From NCBI RefSeq assembly GCF_003073045.1, contig NC_037590.1:8157835-8221834 (forward strand): a stretch of DNA of 64,000 nucleotides, written 5' to 3'. The position numbers and the translations under genes were made by a program. Positions within the stretch are counted from its first letter, which is position 1; each line of letters opens with the position of its first letter. The notes under the pieces were generated by a model, which saw nothing but the letters and a program-made list of their open reading frames with translations, made no database searches and had not been told where the DNA came from. Below are positions 40,601 to 53,100 of this stretch, one piece after another. This DNA is from Pomacea canaliculata (lineage: Eukaryota; Mollusca; Gastropoda; Architaenioglossa; Ampullariidae).

Positions 40601-40609
40601 GACTGGCAT
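25621..40609 (-). CDS. WDR93: WDR93, axonemal WD-repeat protein
   Basis: I assign 18 exons on the minus strand, in coding order: 40609-40352, 40255-40042, 39815-39752, 39361-39332, 38963-38916, 38573-38498, 38040-37928, 37371-37300, 34264-34150, 33742-33485, 31691-31596, 29318-29241, 28433-28308, 28024-27811, 27247-27187, 27022-26866, 26466-26292, 25888-25621 (TGA). The total is about 807 residues, against 686 in human. The ATG at 40609 opens MPVYIRKN. LPQPYRMINNVMNQLF, the beta-propeller stretches GNYIFIGLPNGFAVVSSHN and HIAIGLENGNVVIWDL, and EVHRIPRELWIKELE, HFLNPGRISLPGD and VAVWWSGSKHLLQF resemble WDR93. The family's Chlamydomonas counterpart (FAP297) is placed in the C1d projection of the ciliary central apparatus. 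Phases agree throughout except in exon 39815-39752, which reads through only if its six-T run had seven bases. The 30-nt exon is supported by splice sites and phase only. CFAP53 is divergent upstream. Confidence 0.85.
31905..33370 (+). pseudogene. LINE endonuclease (APE-type) fragment in a WDR93 intron
   Basis: Broken frames read TRIGTWNIRTLY near 32090, then AQVAHEMKTYGFRLLGLRET, SGETVIYSGHEDSDYDHTQG (about 32280-32340) and IIMGGMNAKVGDD near 32530-32570. This is the usual order of motifs in the N-terminal endonuclease of non-LTR retrotransposon ORF2. Stops and frameshifts are frequent and no reverse transcriptase follows. It is antisense to WDR93. Confidence 0.72.
32125..32166 (+). repeat. 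Short shared repeat interrupting the LINE endonuclease
   Basis: The stretch TTCTTGTTCATAATCGCC, CCATTGGAGCATAGGGC sits between TLY and the continuation of the LINE frame. A near copy (TTCTTGTTCCTATTCGCC, CCATTGGAGCATAGGGC) occurs at 10238-10275. The placement looks like a small insertion in the LINE copy. Confidence 0.45.
34265..37299 (-). other. Large WDR93 intron (about 3 kb)
   Basis: This AT-rich intron contains poly-A/T runs (35118-35134, 35452-35463) and ATATAC repeats near 35545-35570. I see no mobile element or RNA gene. The other WDR93 introns (29319-31595, 38574-38915, 38964-39331 and similar) are equally featureless. Confidence 0.4.
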
Positions 40610-41186
40610 TTTTGTCAAATGCTTTTTGAACAACGAAGTATGAAAATATGATATCAGCTAATTGAAGTGATATTTCGGCAAGAAGGAGAAAATAATATGT
40701 TACAACTGTCGAGGAATTACGGCACCGTTGCCAAGAAAGCCATCTTGTCAACAAAAGGAAGTGACGTTCTAAGAGTAGTAAGCGAAGCTAACATTTATTG
40801 ACACACACACACGCAAAAAACTGTATAAATAATTTAGTTATATTTCAGCACTAATTAAGTTGAACTACAGCTTTTTAAAAAATTAGAAGCTATAAAAATG
40901 TCAAATGAACCAGTTAGCGTTCTTATATTTTTTTTACTTTAAAAAAAGTACTTCCTTGGATACGTGACGTCATTCCTCGAAGCCCAAACACTCCAAGGAG
41001 CAGCTAAAAGTAAGAAAATGATTTCATTTTACATAATACTAACAGGAAAAACGCCACAATAGCTACACAGGCTCACTGCGCAACTATAAAGGTCCCTAAA
41101 AGGGAAATATTTTTTCAACTGAGGTAACAATTTTCTGTAAACTCCTCTGTGGCAGATTGAGTCTACAACCAAAGCGATAATTTAAA
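40610..41186. promoter_or_regulatory. Shared divergent promoter of WDR93 and CFAP53
   Basis: Only 577 bp separate the two start codons, which point away from each other. Inside are a perfect palindromic CRE, TGACGTCA, at 40965-40972, a second TGACG at about 40761, and a GTTGCCAAG half-site at 40727-40735. The last resembles half of the X-box bound by RFX factors, the usual regulators of ciliary genes. No TATA box is evident. The X-box call is weak because the second half-site diverges. Confidence 0.5.
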
Positions 41187-44100
41187 ATGATGGTGGGACA
41201 GTTCAGCCGCAGGACCCGAGAATACACGGGTCCTGCACCATGTTCCGTTGGAATCGTAAGTACTTAACGCTGTTCAATGCAAGGTGTTTGCAGATGATAC
41301 AAAAATATATAATAATGGATAAAAGCACACTATATAATTCGAATTAAGTGACAGTGACAAAAATCATATTGCAGGTTGATGTGAAAGATGAAAATTATGT
41401 TTCAATATATCCAAGCGTGGTGTAATGACATAGATTAAACAAAATTTGAGATTCATGTGCAGAATACAAATGGATGATGAGGTTCAGATAATAAAAGCAT
41501 GTGACATAGAGAAAAACCTCATGGGAGCTAGCCATAAAATAATAAACCCCTTTTATCATGCGCAGGACCAAAGCAAGTCACACTCACTGCACTTACCAGT
41601 GATAATAAAGAAATGAAATTAATTAAAACACTGACTAACAGTAATATACTATAATACAAAACACATTCAGCCACAATTGTTAAAGAGTCGCACATCCACA
41701 AAGTGATAGGTAAGGCAAATCAAATAGCTCACATTATAATTTAATTGTTTGGATAAGCAGGCATTTTTTAAATTTTACAAAACACTTGTGCATCTAATTT
41801 GATATGATGTCCTTTACTAAAGACTTCACTCTTTGAAGGGAAGGAGAATCATGGGAAATTTTACTGAGATTAAGATATTTCATGGCTATAATGACATTGA
41901 TATACATGTATTTTTCTAATGTTAAATATACACCAAATCTGAATTGCTTCAAGATCTCTCTAGGTAACATTCCAAAACTTATAGATCTGTTTTAGTTTTG
42001 TAAAAGAACTCAGACCTAGACAAGATGTATAAAGTGACTTTAACAAGGAACATTAATAGGCTTTGAGGTCAGGTAGTGATAACCAGTCCCTACTACTATC
42101 ACTACTTAAAAGCAGTTTCTGTGGCCATTTGGCCTGGCCATTTCCAAATTTGATCAAGGCACATGTCAATCTCAATTGTAATTAAATGAAAATCTTGATA
42201 GACCATAAACAAAATTTGCTTGTAATTTCCATTTGTTTGATTACCTTTGTATGCACTTGCACTTTTACACACACAAACATAAAATGAAATATTGTCCTTT
42301 GTAGTTGTACAGTAATTTATATATATATATCAAATGTTCACATTTATTAACTAAGAGAATATACATGTACAGAAGCTCAAGAAACCAAGCAAGTTTCCTG
42401 CAGACTTCCTAATTTTGGAGCGCAAAAAACAAGAAGATGCTCGGGAAGAGATGCTAAAACAAACTATGATTTATCAGTTAAACGACTTGAAGACTGAATG
42501 GGAACGAAATTCAGACAGACGTTTAATGCTTAAAAACATTAATCGTGAAGTGGATAATCGCCTGAAGATCAACGAATTTACAGTGGAGGACAGAAGGGAG
42601 CGGTCAGTGATAGTCTACTTTGAAATGCTTTATTATTTACATGTTATTAGTCAATTTTGAAAAGTTGATGCACTATTTTCCCTTTTTCCAAGGAAAGATA
42701 TTATATTAGTGATTTAAAATACATGTTTTAATCTAATTATAGAACTAGCTTTATATTTGATAAGATATTAGTATTATCCCTGTTTAAAAGTTATAGTGTG
42801 TTCTCTTGATAATGTGAGACATGAGGATGGTAAAAGCAAGCCAGCTCCAAGAGATTTTAATAACCTCTATTGCAAAGTTCTGCCTGGCTTATTGATATTA
42901 GCTAGTTTGCCCTATTTGTTTCAATTTTCAGCTTATTTATAGAGGACTGATATACATTTGGGGTCTACGTTACTGAAACTTCAGGGGGAAAAAAACCTTT
43001 CAAAAATATTTTTTAATTTTTAAGACAGGTTAAAATTTTATAGTTTATGCATCTTATTACAGGTTCTTATTGGTTGATAGAGCTCTTTTCAGTCATATCA
43101 TATTGTTATGGTGAGTTAAAAGAAATTAGCCAAAAGTATTAAGTTTGTCTACATTTGTTAACTCTTACTGATGTAGTGCTTCCATAAGAGTAGATTATAC
43201 ATCAGTGTATATTGTAACAACAGTGAGTAATTTTCTTTTAGACTGCGAGAGCTCTTGAGACGAGAGGAGCAAGAATATATTGCAGAAATGGAAGCAGCAG
43301 AAGAAACAGTCATTGAACGTCAGGCCAGAATGCGGGAAAGAGCTAAACAGCTGAAGGAACGCCGAGAAGCAGAACGTCTTCAAGTAGTCCAAGAAAAATA
43401 TGACCAACTTTTTAGGTAATTTAATATTGATGCAATTTTTTTGTAATTAATGGAGTAGACAATGTTTAGGCTGTATGTTAAAGACAACTGATTTTCTTAG
43501 TGATGATGCATGACTCTTTGCAGTTTATTGAAATGTACCTACTACTCAAAAATAAAGCTTCAGTCTTTGTCATATATTATGTCTGCAGAACATATATTTC
43601 AGGCAGTTCTTTCAAACATACGGGTCATTTATTCTTCACAGGGAACAGTGTGAGGAGCTCCGATCTACGCTGTCAAGGCAAGAGCAAAACCTTGTATGTG
43701 CAGAGCGCTATGAACAGCTGAAAATGAAAGAAGAAGAAGCCAGAGAGAAAAAGGAATATGACAACATGTATGCTTATCTGTGGGAAAAAGACAGACAGGA
43801 GAAGGTCATTTTCTCTCAATAATGCAATATTATGTATTTTCTTATCTAACAAATATTACTTCAGATGCATATTTCTCCAATGATACCTGTATTCAGAAAC
43901 TTTATATTCACTTCAAGAGAAAGACAATGCAATTACATTGAGTTTAAATGAGGCTACACTGATAAAAACTTCCTTTCACGAATTGTCCTGGAGCTATAAC
44001 TCTTTGCAAGCAAAGATTTTTAGCAGGAAAAAAAAATATACATCAGTATCAATCATTTAAGCTCAACTTGTTAACTGACATTCCTCTTCTTTTATATCAT

Positions 44101-47100
44101 AATTCTTGGCACAAGCTTAAAAATATTAGTTTGTAGCTGCATAGCACCAGAAAATTGATACCAGAAAATGTAAATTAAAATAATATGAGTAAATTTGGCT
44201 GGCTTTTTATAATCTACGATTCTTTCAAAATTGCAATTTACAAATAAAGCATATTTTATTATGTTTATGGGGTTGTAGATGGCACGAGAGGAACGCGAGG
44301 TTAAAGCAGCTTATGAACGCAACAAAGACATGCTGGACGTTTTGAAAAAGCAAATGGCAGCTGTGGAAGCCTCAAAGGAAGAAGCTAAGCGCTTGCAGGA
44401 GGAAGAAGCAGAACTGATGGTTTGTAAAATGGCGATTTCTTCTAAATAGCAATTCAGAATGATAATCATATAAATATAGTTACAGATATTGAAAATTTAT
44501 TAATAATAATAATTTATACAGCGCCTTTCTAAAGATTTGCTTATAGTGCCATACATAAATCATACAGAGACCAAATCATCAACAACCATGCACCCGCATT
44601 CACATATAACTGCTACAACATACCCTCACTCATATACACATTATGCACGCTCATGGTCAGAAGAGGTTTACAGTGAAGTTGTCATTCTGAAAAGTTGCGT
44701 TTTAAGTTTAGACTTAAAGGTGATAAGAGAATCAGAATGACGAAGGCTGACGGGTAATCCGTTTCAAGTTGATGGGATTTGGTAAGAGAAAAACCTGTCC
44801 ATACGTGTTTGTCTTAGTGGGAGTCAAAGAAGCTGGTGCCAGAATATGAGAAAAGAAGTTGTGCGGGTATGTAGATGGGAGTGAGTTTGGAGAGGTACTG
44901 AGGACCAGTGCCAGAGACGGCAGAGTAAGTCAAAGTGGAATGTTTGTCGGCTACACGGTCCGCAACTGGCAGCCAGTGAAGAAACTTATGATAGGTGATA
45001 TATGTTGATACCTAGATGGTCTACAGATGAGGCGAGCAGCGTTATTCTGGATTCTTTTTGAAGTCTGTCAAAAAGATAATTGGGAATTCCAGGTAAAAGA
45101 TAATTACAATAGTCCATCCTCGACAGCACAAAGGCACAGATGAGAGTTTTAGTTGCATACTGTTGCCAGTGCACGATCGTCAGAACAAAGGCGCCGCATG
45201 CCCGAATGTGGCGATGTTTACTCGGGGCGTGGCCTGGCTTCAAGCTGTCATAGAACTGTGGTCGCTCTAGGTATCCTCTTTGGTTGCAGTATGTTTTGGA
45301 GCATTTTATGTCTGCTATGCATTCCTGTGTCCATGTAGGCAGTCCAGAGAGTCATCATAACTCACATCTGACACAAAAACTTATGTTGTACCATTCTACC
45401 ACAACACATTTTATTTTTCTTACTTTTGGATAAAGTCAAGACTGCAGCTCAGCTGTCTTTGTCTCTCATGCGCACCTCTTACTCTTTTGACTCTTGCGTA
45501 TGCAGATACATTTATGGATTTGTACTCACCACACATTGATAGGAAATAGCATATTTATTCACATGCAGTCATAGATTAAGGTGGAGATAAATAAATACAG
45601 GTAGTCCTCGACTTACGACGGGGATCCGTTCCTAACGCGGCGTCGTAAACCGAATTTCGACGTAAGTCGGAACATACGTTCATACAGTACCCCTATGCGC
45701 ATCGTACTGTCAACGTTATCTAGGCCCTATATAGGTTACCTATATTGACGGGGGAGAGTACTCTTACCAACCAAGGGCCATAACCCCTAACAATGGCACG
45801 TGACTTTTAGCCAATGGTGTACTATGTGATCGGAACTGCGCGCCATTTGCAAAGCTGTTTCTACACTTTTCGCAAAAGGAATTATAATTAAGCTAATCTT
45901 CAGCCGTCAATTCCAATACTGATACATGTGTTGGACTCTTCAATAACAGTATGTATAATTTATATACTCTAAATTAGCATAGTTATTGAGATTTTAGTTC
46001 CAAGTTCAGTGCAGAATATTACGCTAAGAAAAGAAAGATTAGAGTACACATTAACGCAATAAATGCACAAGTTTTCCAGAGAGAAGTAGAAATCAGGCCC
46101 AGCAGTTCTGAAAGCTTGCAATTTGATAAATCTTTAGCCGTTAGCGATGCAGAGAATTCGGAGCTGTCGGAATTTCCTCAAATAAATTGCGATTACGAAA
46201 GTGTAGGTCACGAACTTTACGATTCGAAAGCAACAGAATTTCGACAGTTCCTTCTGTTTACTGGTATAGTAGCGTTAAAAGTATCGATTCAGACAAATTA
46301 ACTTTAATGGCATTTTCTCTACAACAAATGGTAATGACTGTATGATGGTCAATAATTTATTTTACTGTTATTCTAGATAGCTGGCTGCTGGCATTTAAAG
46401 ATGAAAGTGGTCACAGGTGTGCAACTGCCATCACAATCTGTTGAACCAGATGCAAGCTTCATTAATTAGAGCTATAAAGCCAGATTCCTCATGTTCTATG
46501 CTTCCAGTTCTCCTGCACAAGTCATTAAGTAAGTGCAATTTATTTTTGATTCCTAATATTCATAATTAATTCTGTGCAGAAGAAAATTTATGAACTGTTT
46601 GAACTCTATAACATGTCATTACGGCACAAACAGTGTAACTTTGGTTGTGATTTTGCCCTATAAGAGTGAAAGGGACTAAAGTACTTGATTATATTAAAGT
46701 GAAATTTATGCTGTGCTTTTGGTCTTGATTTGTGACATCTAATTAGCACCTTTGCCTTCACGCCTCCAGCGCCCCTTGTCTGGTGTTCATCCTGCCAGCA
46801 CAGGGACCCCCAACCCCTTGGAAGGTAATTTGAAGTCATTTTGTTCATAATCATTTTAACATTTTGTTTGTTCTAACCCTCGGCCAAGACTTTTGAACAG
46901 CGTTTTTGTGAAATATAACTAGAAGTGCAAAATCCCAGGCTTCTTTTGCCATAGTGAAAAAAATTGAAATAAATAAGGATCACTATTTTACATGTTTTCT
47001 GCTACTGCATTTATTGGTTCCAGGTAAACAAGATAAACTACAGAAAGCTGTACAGCATATACTGTCTCTTCTGGAAGAGATGAAAACTGACGTGAAAGAC

Positions 47101-50100
47101 GTGAAAAATAGGCTTGCGCAGATGGAGTGCCAAACCCAAGAAAAGGAGCTGACATCTGACACAAGGGTTACAGTTTCCCTTAAAATCTTCAGAGGATGTA
47201 GAATATCTCAAGTTGGATTTAAAGACAGATCCAGGAAACGTGCACGCTTGGTATGTACTCTATTCTGATTTGTTAGGAGTCAAGTGTCTGTGTGCTATTC
47301 CTTTAAAGTTTTCATAGCATTATGTTGTATAATGTCTGCAGTACTAAAAAGTAACAAAAGCATTGTTATGGTGCATGAATTACAGCTGATAATAAATTTT
47401 CTGTAACCACTTAAGCTTGGTTACGAAGAAAAATATGAAACTTCCTTAATGGTTTTCATCCATATTTCGTCTTAGAATATGAAAAAAATATGAAACTTCC
47501 TTAATGGTTTTCATCCATATTTTGGTCTTATAATACTCTAGTTTACATAACATGTATCATGATACTGACCACAGCAAGTTTTATTATAAAAAGGATGTTT
47601 GTTTATTTTTGTCTGTTTCCAGGAATGCTATTTGGCGATGAGGGGAGGCTTTAGCTTAAAGCTCGTGGTCAAGAGTATACTGTCTGTGCTTTTTCACACA
47701 ATTAGCCCGTGTTACAACTATAACGGCCTGAAGGAAAGAAGGGTCTGAAAAACCACCCTTTATTTAAGAACAGTTCAGGGTAAGGATTTAAATATTTGAC
47801 TTTGTGTTTTCATGAGTCATTGAGAAAAAATATTTCAGTGTGGTCGAATTACATTGCAAATTTTAAAATATGTACACATGTTTATGCAATGTCTGGTCCT
47901 TTTAATCAGCTGGTTAATACTGTGTAGAAAGGGATTAAGTCTTAATTATTAAGATGTCAGAGGTGGAGAGTGACGACTCAAATACTCCCACTGCAAAAAG
48001 GCCACGGATAACACCGATTAGATTTAGGTCTGTTTTCATTTTCTCTACCATGTAAGGTTTTAAACAACATACATGTATCAACAGCTTCTAGTTTTAAATT
48101 TACTAAGCTGAATAAGCTTATGCAAATTTATTCATTTGGCACAGGGATGCAGAACCAACAGACAGTGAATTAGAGTATGATGTCAACGAATCGCCACGTG
48201 ATAACCATTCAGCTGTGCAGCAGCGTCCATTACCGTACACTTTGCCGCCGGTTGTGACCACCAGGGTGTCGGAAAGTGGCAACTATCGAATGAGTACTAG
48301 TTCGCCTTTGCCTTCACGCCTCCAGAGCCCCTTATCTGGTGTTCGTCCTGCCAGCACAGGGAACCACCACTGCTTGGAATGTAATTTAAATTGAAGTCAT
48401 TTTGTTTATAATCATTTTAACATTTTGTTTGTTCTTACCCTTGGCCAATACTTTTGAACAGTGTTTTTGTGAAATATAACCTTATAACCTGAAGTGGAAA
48501 ATCCCAGGCTTCTTTTGCCATAGTGAAAAAAATGTAAATAAATATGAATCACTATTTTACATGCTTTCTGCTATTGCGTTCGTTGGTTCCAGGTAAACAC
48601 AATAAACGAGAACAATCTGCTATACTGTCTCTTCTGCAAGAGATCAAAACTGAATTGATAGAGATGAAAAAAAGGTTTATGCAGATGGATCGCCAGACCG
48701 AAAAAAAGGAGGTGACACGGGGGGAACTACCGGAGGGTATTCAGTTCCCCTTAAAATCATTTGAGGATGTTGCACGTCTTGAGCAGGATTTAGAGACAGA
48801 TCCAGGAAAACGTGCACGCTTGGTATGTACTCTATTCTGATTTGTTAGGAGTCAAGTGTCTGTGCTATTTATTCCCTTTAAAGGTTTTCATAGCATTATA
48901 TTGTATAATGTCTGCAGTACTAAAAAGTAACAAAAGCATTGTTATGGTGGCATGAATTACAGCTGATAATAAATTTTCTGTAACCACTTAAGCTTGGTTA
49001 CGAAGAAAAATATGAAACTTCCTTAATGGTTTTCATCCATATTTCGGTCTTAGAATATGAAGAAAAATATGAAACTTCCTTAATGGTTTTCATCCATATT
49101 TTGGTCTTATAATACTCTAGTTTACATAACATGTATCATGATACTGACACAGCAAGTTTTTATTATAAAAAAAGGATGTTTGTTTATTTTTGTCTGTTTC
49201 CAGGAATGCTATTTGGCGATGAGGGGAGGCTTTAGCTTAAGCTCGTGGTCAAGAGTATACTGTCTGTGCTATTTTCAACACAATTAGCCCGGTGTTACAA
49301 CTATAACGGCCTGAAGGGAAAGAAGGGTCTGAAAAACCACCCTTTATTTTAAGAACAGTTCAGGGTAAGGATTTAAATATTTGACTTTGTGTTTTCATGA
49401 GTCATTGAGAAAAAATATTCAGTGTGGTCGAATTACATTGCAAATTTTAAAATATGTACACATGTTTATGCAATGTCTGGTCCTTTTAATCAGCTGGTTA
49501 TACTGTGTAGAAAGGGATTAAGTGACAGTTTATGGATAGAGTTCTCCTGCCTATAGAAATTCTAACTGAAATTCAAATACAGCTCCACTTGTAGTTCCTT
49601 CTGTTTTATAACGCTTTAAAATTTTTATGCCACTTTACATATCTTTATAATTTGCTTGTACTTTCTTTATTTCACCGTATATTCTGGATTTTTAATTTCA
49701 GCGACATGCAATTAAATGCTTATTTTTATGCAGACTTCATATTCTTTATTGTTCTATTTTTAGATGCTGCAAGAAAAAGTTATCCTGATGCTACGGAAGT
49801 GAAACTGCAAGTTCAGATTTCGAGCTGGCTGACTGGGCGAGAGATCGCGAAAAATGGGAGAAAAGAAAGACTTTTAAAGCCTATAATAATTCTGGGGTTG
49901 AGGGTGAATTACAGGAGAATTAAAGCTGTAAAAATTTCAACCGATATTTGTCTGGAAAACTCTGACATAAACCTGTACAGGTCAATGCTTTAAGAATTTG
50001 TGTAAATAATCATTTTTTTTAATTAACAATTAAATAAACATCAGTAAACAAAAAGTTATGTTTGTTTTTTGTAACATTATGGATTTTTTATGAACGTTTT

Positions 50101-53100
50101 TGCTGTTTCTTATGCAATCATTGCAAGACACTCATTATTAATCCATTTATTTTGCATTTATAGGGTTATGTTGATGTATTTGATATTTTTTGCAAATTAG
50201 AAATACACCAAAATACCTAAAATTACCAATAGCAGCTGAAAAAGTGATCTGGGATTTATCTGGGATTTGCCCATATTGCCTATATGGAAAATCCATATAA
50301 GACCCATGGTTAACCCGTTTGCGCTTTCTACGTTGGGACCTATATAGGTTTACCATATGCCCCCTAGATTCTGCTATATAGGGTCAACGTGGGTCCATGT
50401 GGGTCCTGTTTTCTAATGCTGATTGGGACTGTACCATAATAACAGTACAGTATTGCAAACACTTAGCCTATCCAAACACCTATCCTAGCACAGTACCCTA
50501 CAAAGTTATCAATAAACATAAGTACAGTAAAATATTGTGCAGTACTGTAGCAGGGTTAGATGCGATTCTTCCCCCAGTCTCTCCACAACACCAAACACAA
50601 CACTGTCGTGGGTTCTAGATGGTTTTAATCCGACGCCAGTCGATATTTCTGGCAGTGGCGAAACTATATACCTCACACTAGCGCTCTTGGTCGGATGGGC
50701 TCCTACCTCTGCGCTGTCTGCTCACAGACTGTCCACTCGCCTCTTCCCACGGCCTCCTCTTCCCACGGCCTTTACGCTCCACTCCCCCCAAACACATCCG
50801 CGCACCTACACCCTGTCGCTAGTCGACCCCCTCCCGCTCTCCTTCGGTCACAGGGTCGTCACCCGGCCACTGACCACCTACCCCACTCGCCACTCTGTAC
50901 CTTCACTGTGTGCGTGCGATCTTCCATCCTACTTCTATCCGATGTCGCACCCTACCATATACACCCCCTCGAGGAGAAATGTTGTCCTCGACATTTAAAA
51001 CAAGAACCCTTATTTCCAATATATAACATGCTATCACCATATATACATCACAGGTAAACTTAAAACATATATGTACAAATTTTTGCTGCGGTCACGTTTT
51101 GTTCATAAACAGTGGCCAGACGGCCGCAATGAGCGTGGTCACCACAGTCTCGGGCAGTCTTTCTGAGGATAGCTTGCTCAGCAGCATTTTCAGTTTGTCA
51201 CACTTCAAGCTATAATCGTCTAGTGATTGCTGCCGGCGAAGTATAAAGTCTTCACTCCTCATCCACGTCGGTTGCTGACGTGGCCTTGTCGACGCTCGAG
51301 GGGCGTGGCGTGGTGACGGGGTTGGGGTAGCCACCGTACGTTGCGTAGCCCCCTCCTCATCTCTCCTTCCATCCTGCACACCTGGCACTTCACTGTCGTT
51401 GTCGGCAGGCAGTGGAGGCAGCGTGGCGACTTCTGGATCTGGGGCATGACTGGGTGGTTCCGCCTCATTGTCGTCCCTTGCTGGCTCTTCTTGGTCACTG
51501 TCATCCCTCGCCAGCGGCTGCCCTCTTGACCTGGTGGTTGGCGGCCGCGTATGCAAGACCACAGAGCTAGACGTGTCACTGTCGCTCTCATTTTCACCGG
51601 CGGATGACTGTGCACTAGATGTGTCGTCCTTTCTGAACGGGCGGCGTAGTTTTCGTTGCCACCGATAAACCGAGTGATCCCTCGCCCCTTCTGGTTGATG
51701 CGCATCCTGTATTAATCCGCCCACTGGAAGTAACATGTTGCGGTGAAGAGTCCGTTTTCTTCCTGAGCCGTCCTCTCTCCGTACAACGTACACGGGTATG
51801 GCGCTGTTAGGGTGGCTCAGCACACTGTACACCTCGTTCTCCCAGCGGTCCGCCAGTTTGTGTTTGCCGTCAAAGGCAACAGCTTTCACCAGCACTCGGT
51901 CTCCCACTTCTATAGTGGCTGCCCTTGCCTTGGAATCGTAGCCACTTTTCTGTCGCTCGCTTGCCTTGTTGGAGGCTGCAGCTGCCAGATGGAAAGACTC
52001 TGTCAGTCGTTTCTTCAGACTGTCGACATACTTAGTGATTGGTTCCCTCCCTTGATCGTTGCTATCGACGCCAAATAAAAGATCGACCGGGAGACGCGGG
52101 TCACGGCCAAACATCAAGGAATAAGGGGAGAAGCCGGTCGACTCGTGGCGAGTGCAGTTGTATGCGTGCACGAGACTGGCCACGTGACTTTTCCAGTTTT
52201 CTTTCTGTCGCGGCTCCAGCGTCCCAAGCATGTCCAGCAACGTGCGATTAAATCTCTCGCACATTCCATTCCCCATGGGGTGGTAGGGGGTGGTGCGCGA
52301 TTTACTGCACCCGATGATCTGGCACAGCTCCCTTATGATGCGGCTCTCAAAGTTGGCTCCCTGGTCAGAATGTAGTCGCTTTGGCACCCCGTAATGAACG
52401 ATGAAATTATTAACGAGGGCGTCGGCTGTTGTTTTTGCCGTCATGTTCCGAGTCGGGATGGCTTGGGCTAGGCGCGTGAAATGGTCTGTGATGACTAGAA
52501 TATGTTGGTATCCTCCTTTGGATGTTTCGAGGGACAGATAATCCATACACACCAGCTCCAATGGCTCCGTAGTAACTATGGAGACGAGCGGTGCTCGCTC
52601 GGTGCCCAGTGTTTTCCGACGCACACAGCGGGGACATTTCTGGATCCAGTCCTCCACGTCGGCTGTCATGCCAGGCCAGAAGAAGCGATCCCTGATAAGA
52701 CTGAGGGTCCTATCTCGGCCAGGATGTCCGGCGTCGTTGTGGAGGCACTCCAGGACAGTGCGTATGTAGCGCGATGGTACTACGAGCTGTTCTTTCTCTT
52801 GCTCACCGACCGTTACTCGCCGGTGCAGCACACCCCTTTTCATCGTTAGCTTATTGAATTCTTGTTGCAAAGCACGATGGGGGCCATTCGGTTGCCGTTC
52901 TTGGCGAGGTCCTTTTCTTTGCTCCATCGCCGTTATCCACTCACTCAGCACCGGGTCTTGCAACTGAGCTTGTCTGATGTCACTGCATGATAGCGTGCGC
53001 AAACCCTGCCCTGCAGCGAAGCTTTCTTCCACTACAGTGGCGGAGCATGCTATGCATTCTGCATACGCGGTGTTTGCAACGAGCCGCATATTGCCTGTAC

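Noticed and set aside
43816-44278. Extra CFAP53 exon between 43805 and 44278
   Set aside because: Phases already agree between the neighbouring exons, and no splice-bounded coding segment is present.
50537-51057. Overlapping plus-strand frames in the LTRs (Pro/Thr/Ser-rich, repeated at 56502-57124)
   Set aside because: They lie within non-coding LTRs, are identical in both by duplication, and run opposite to gag-pol.
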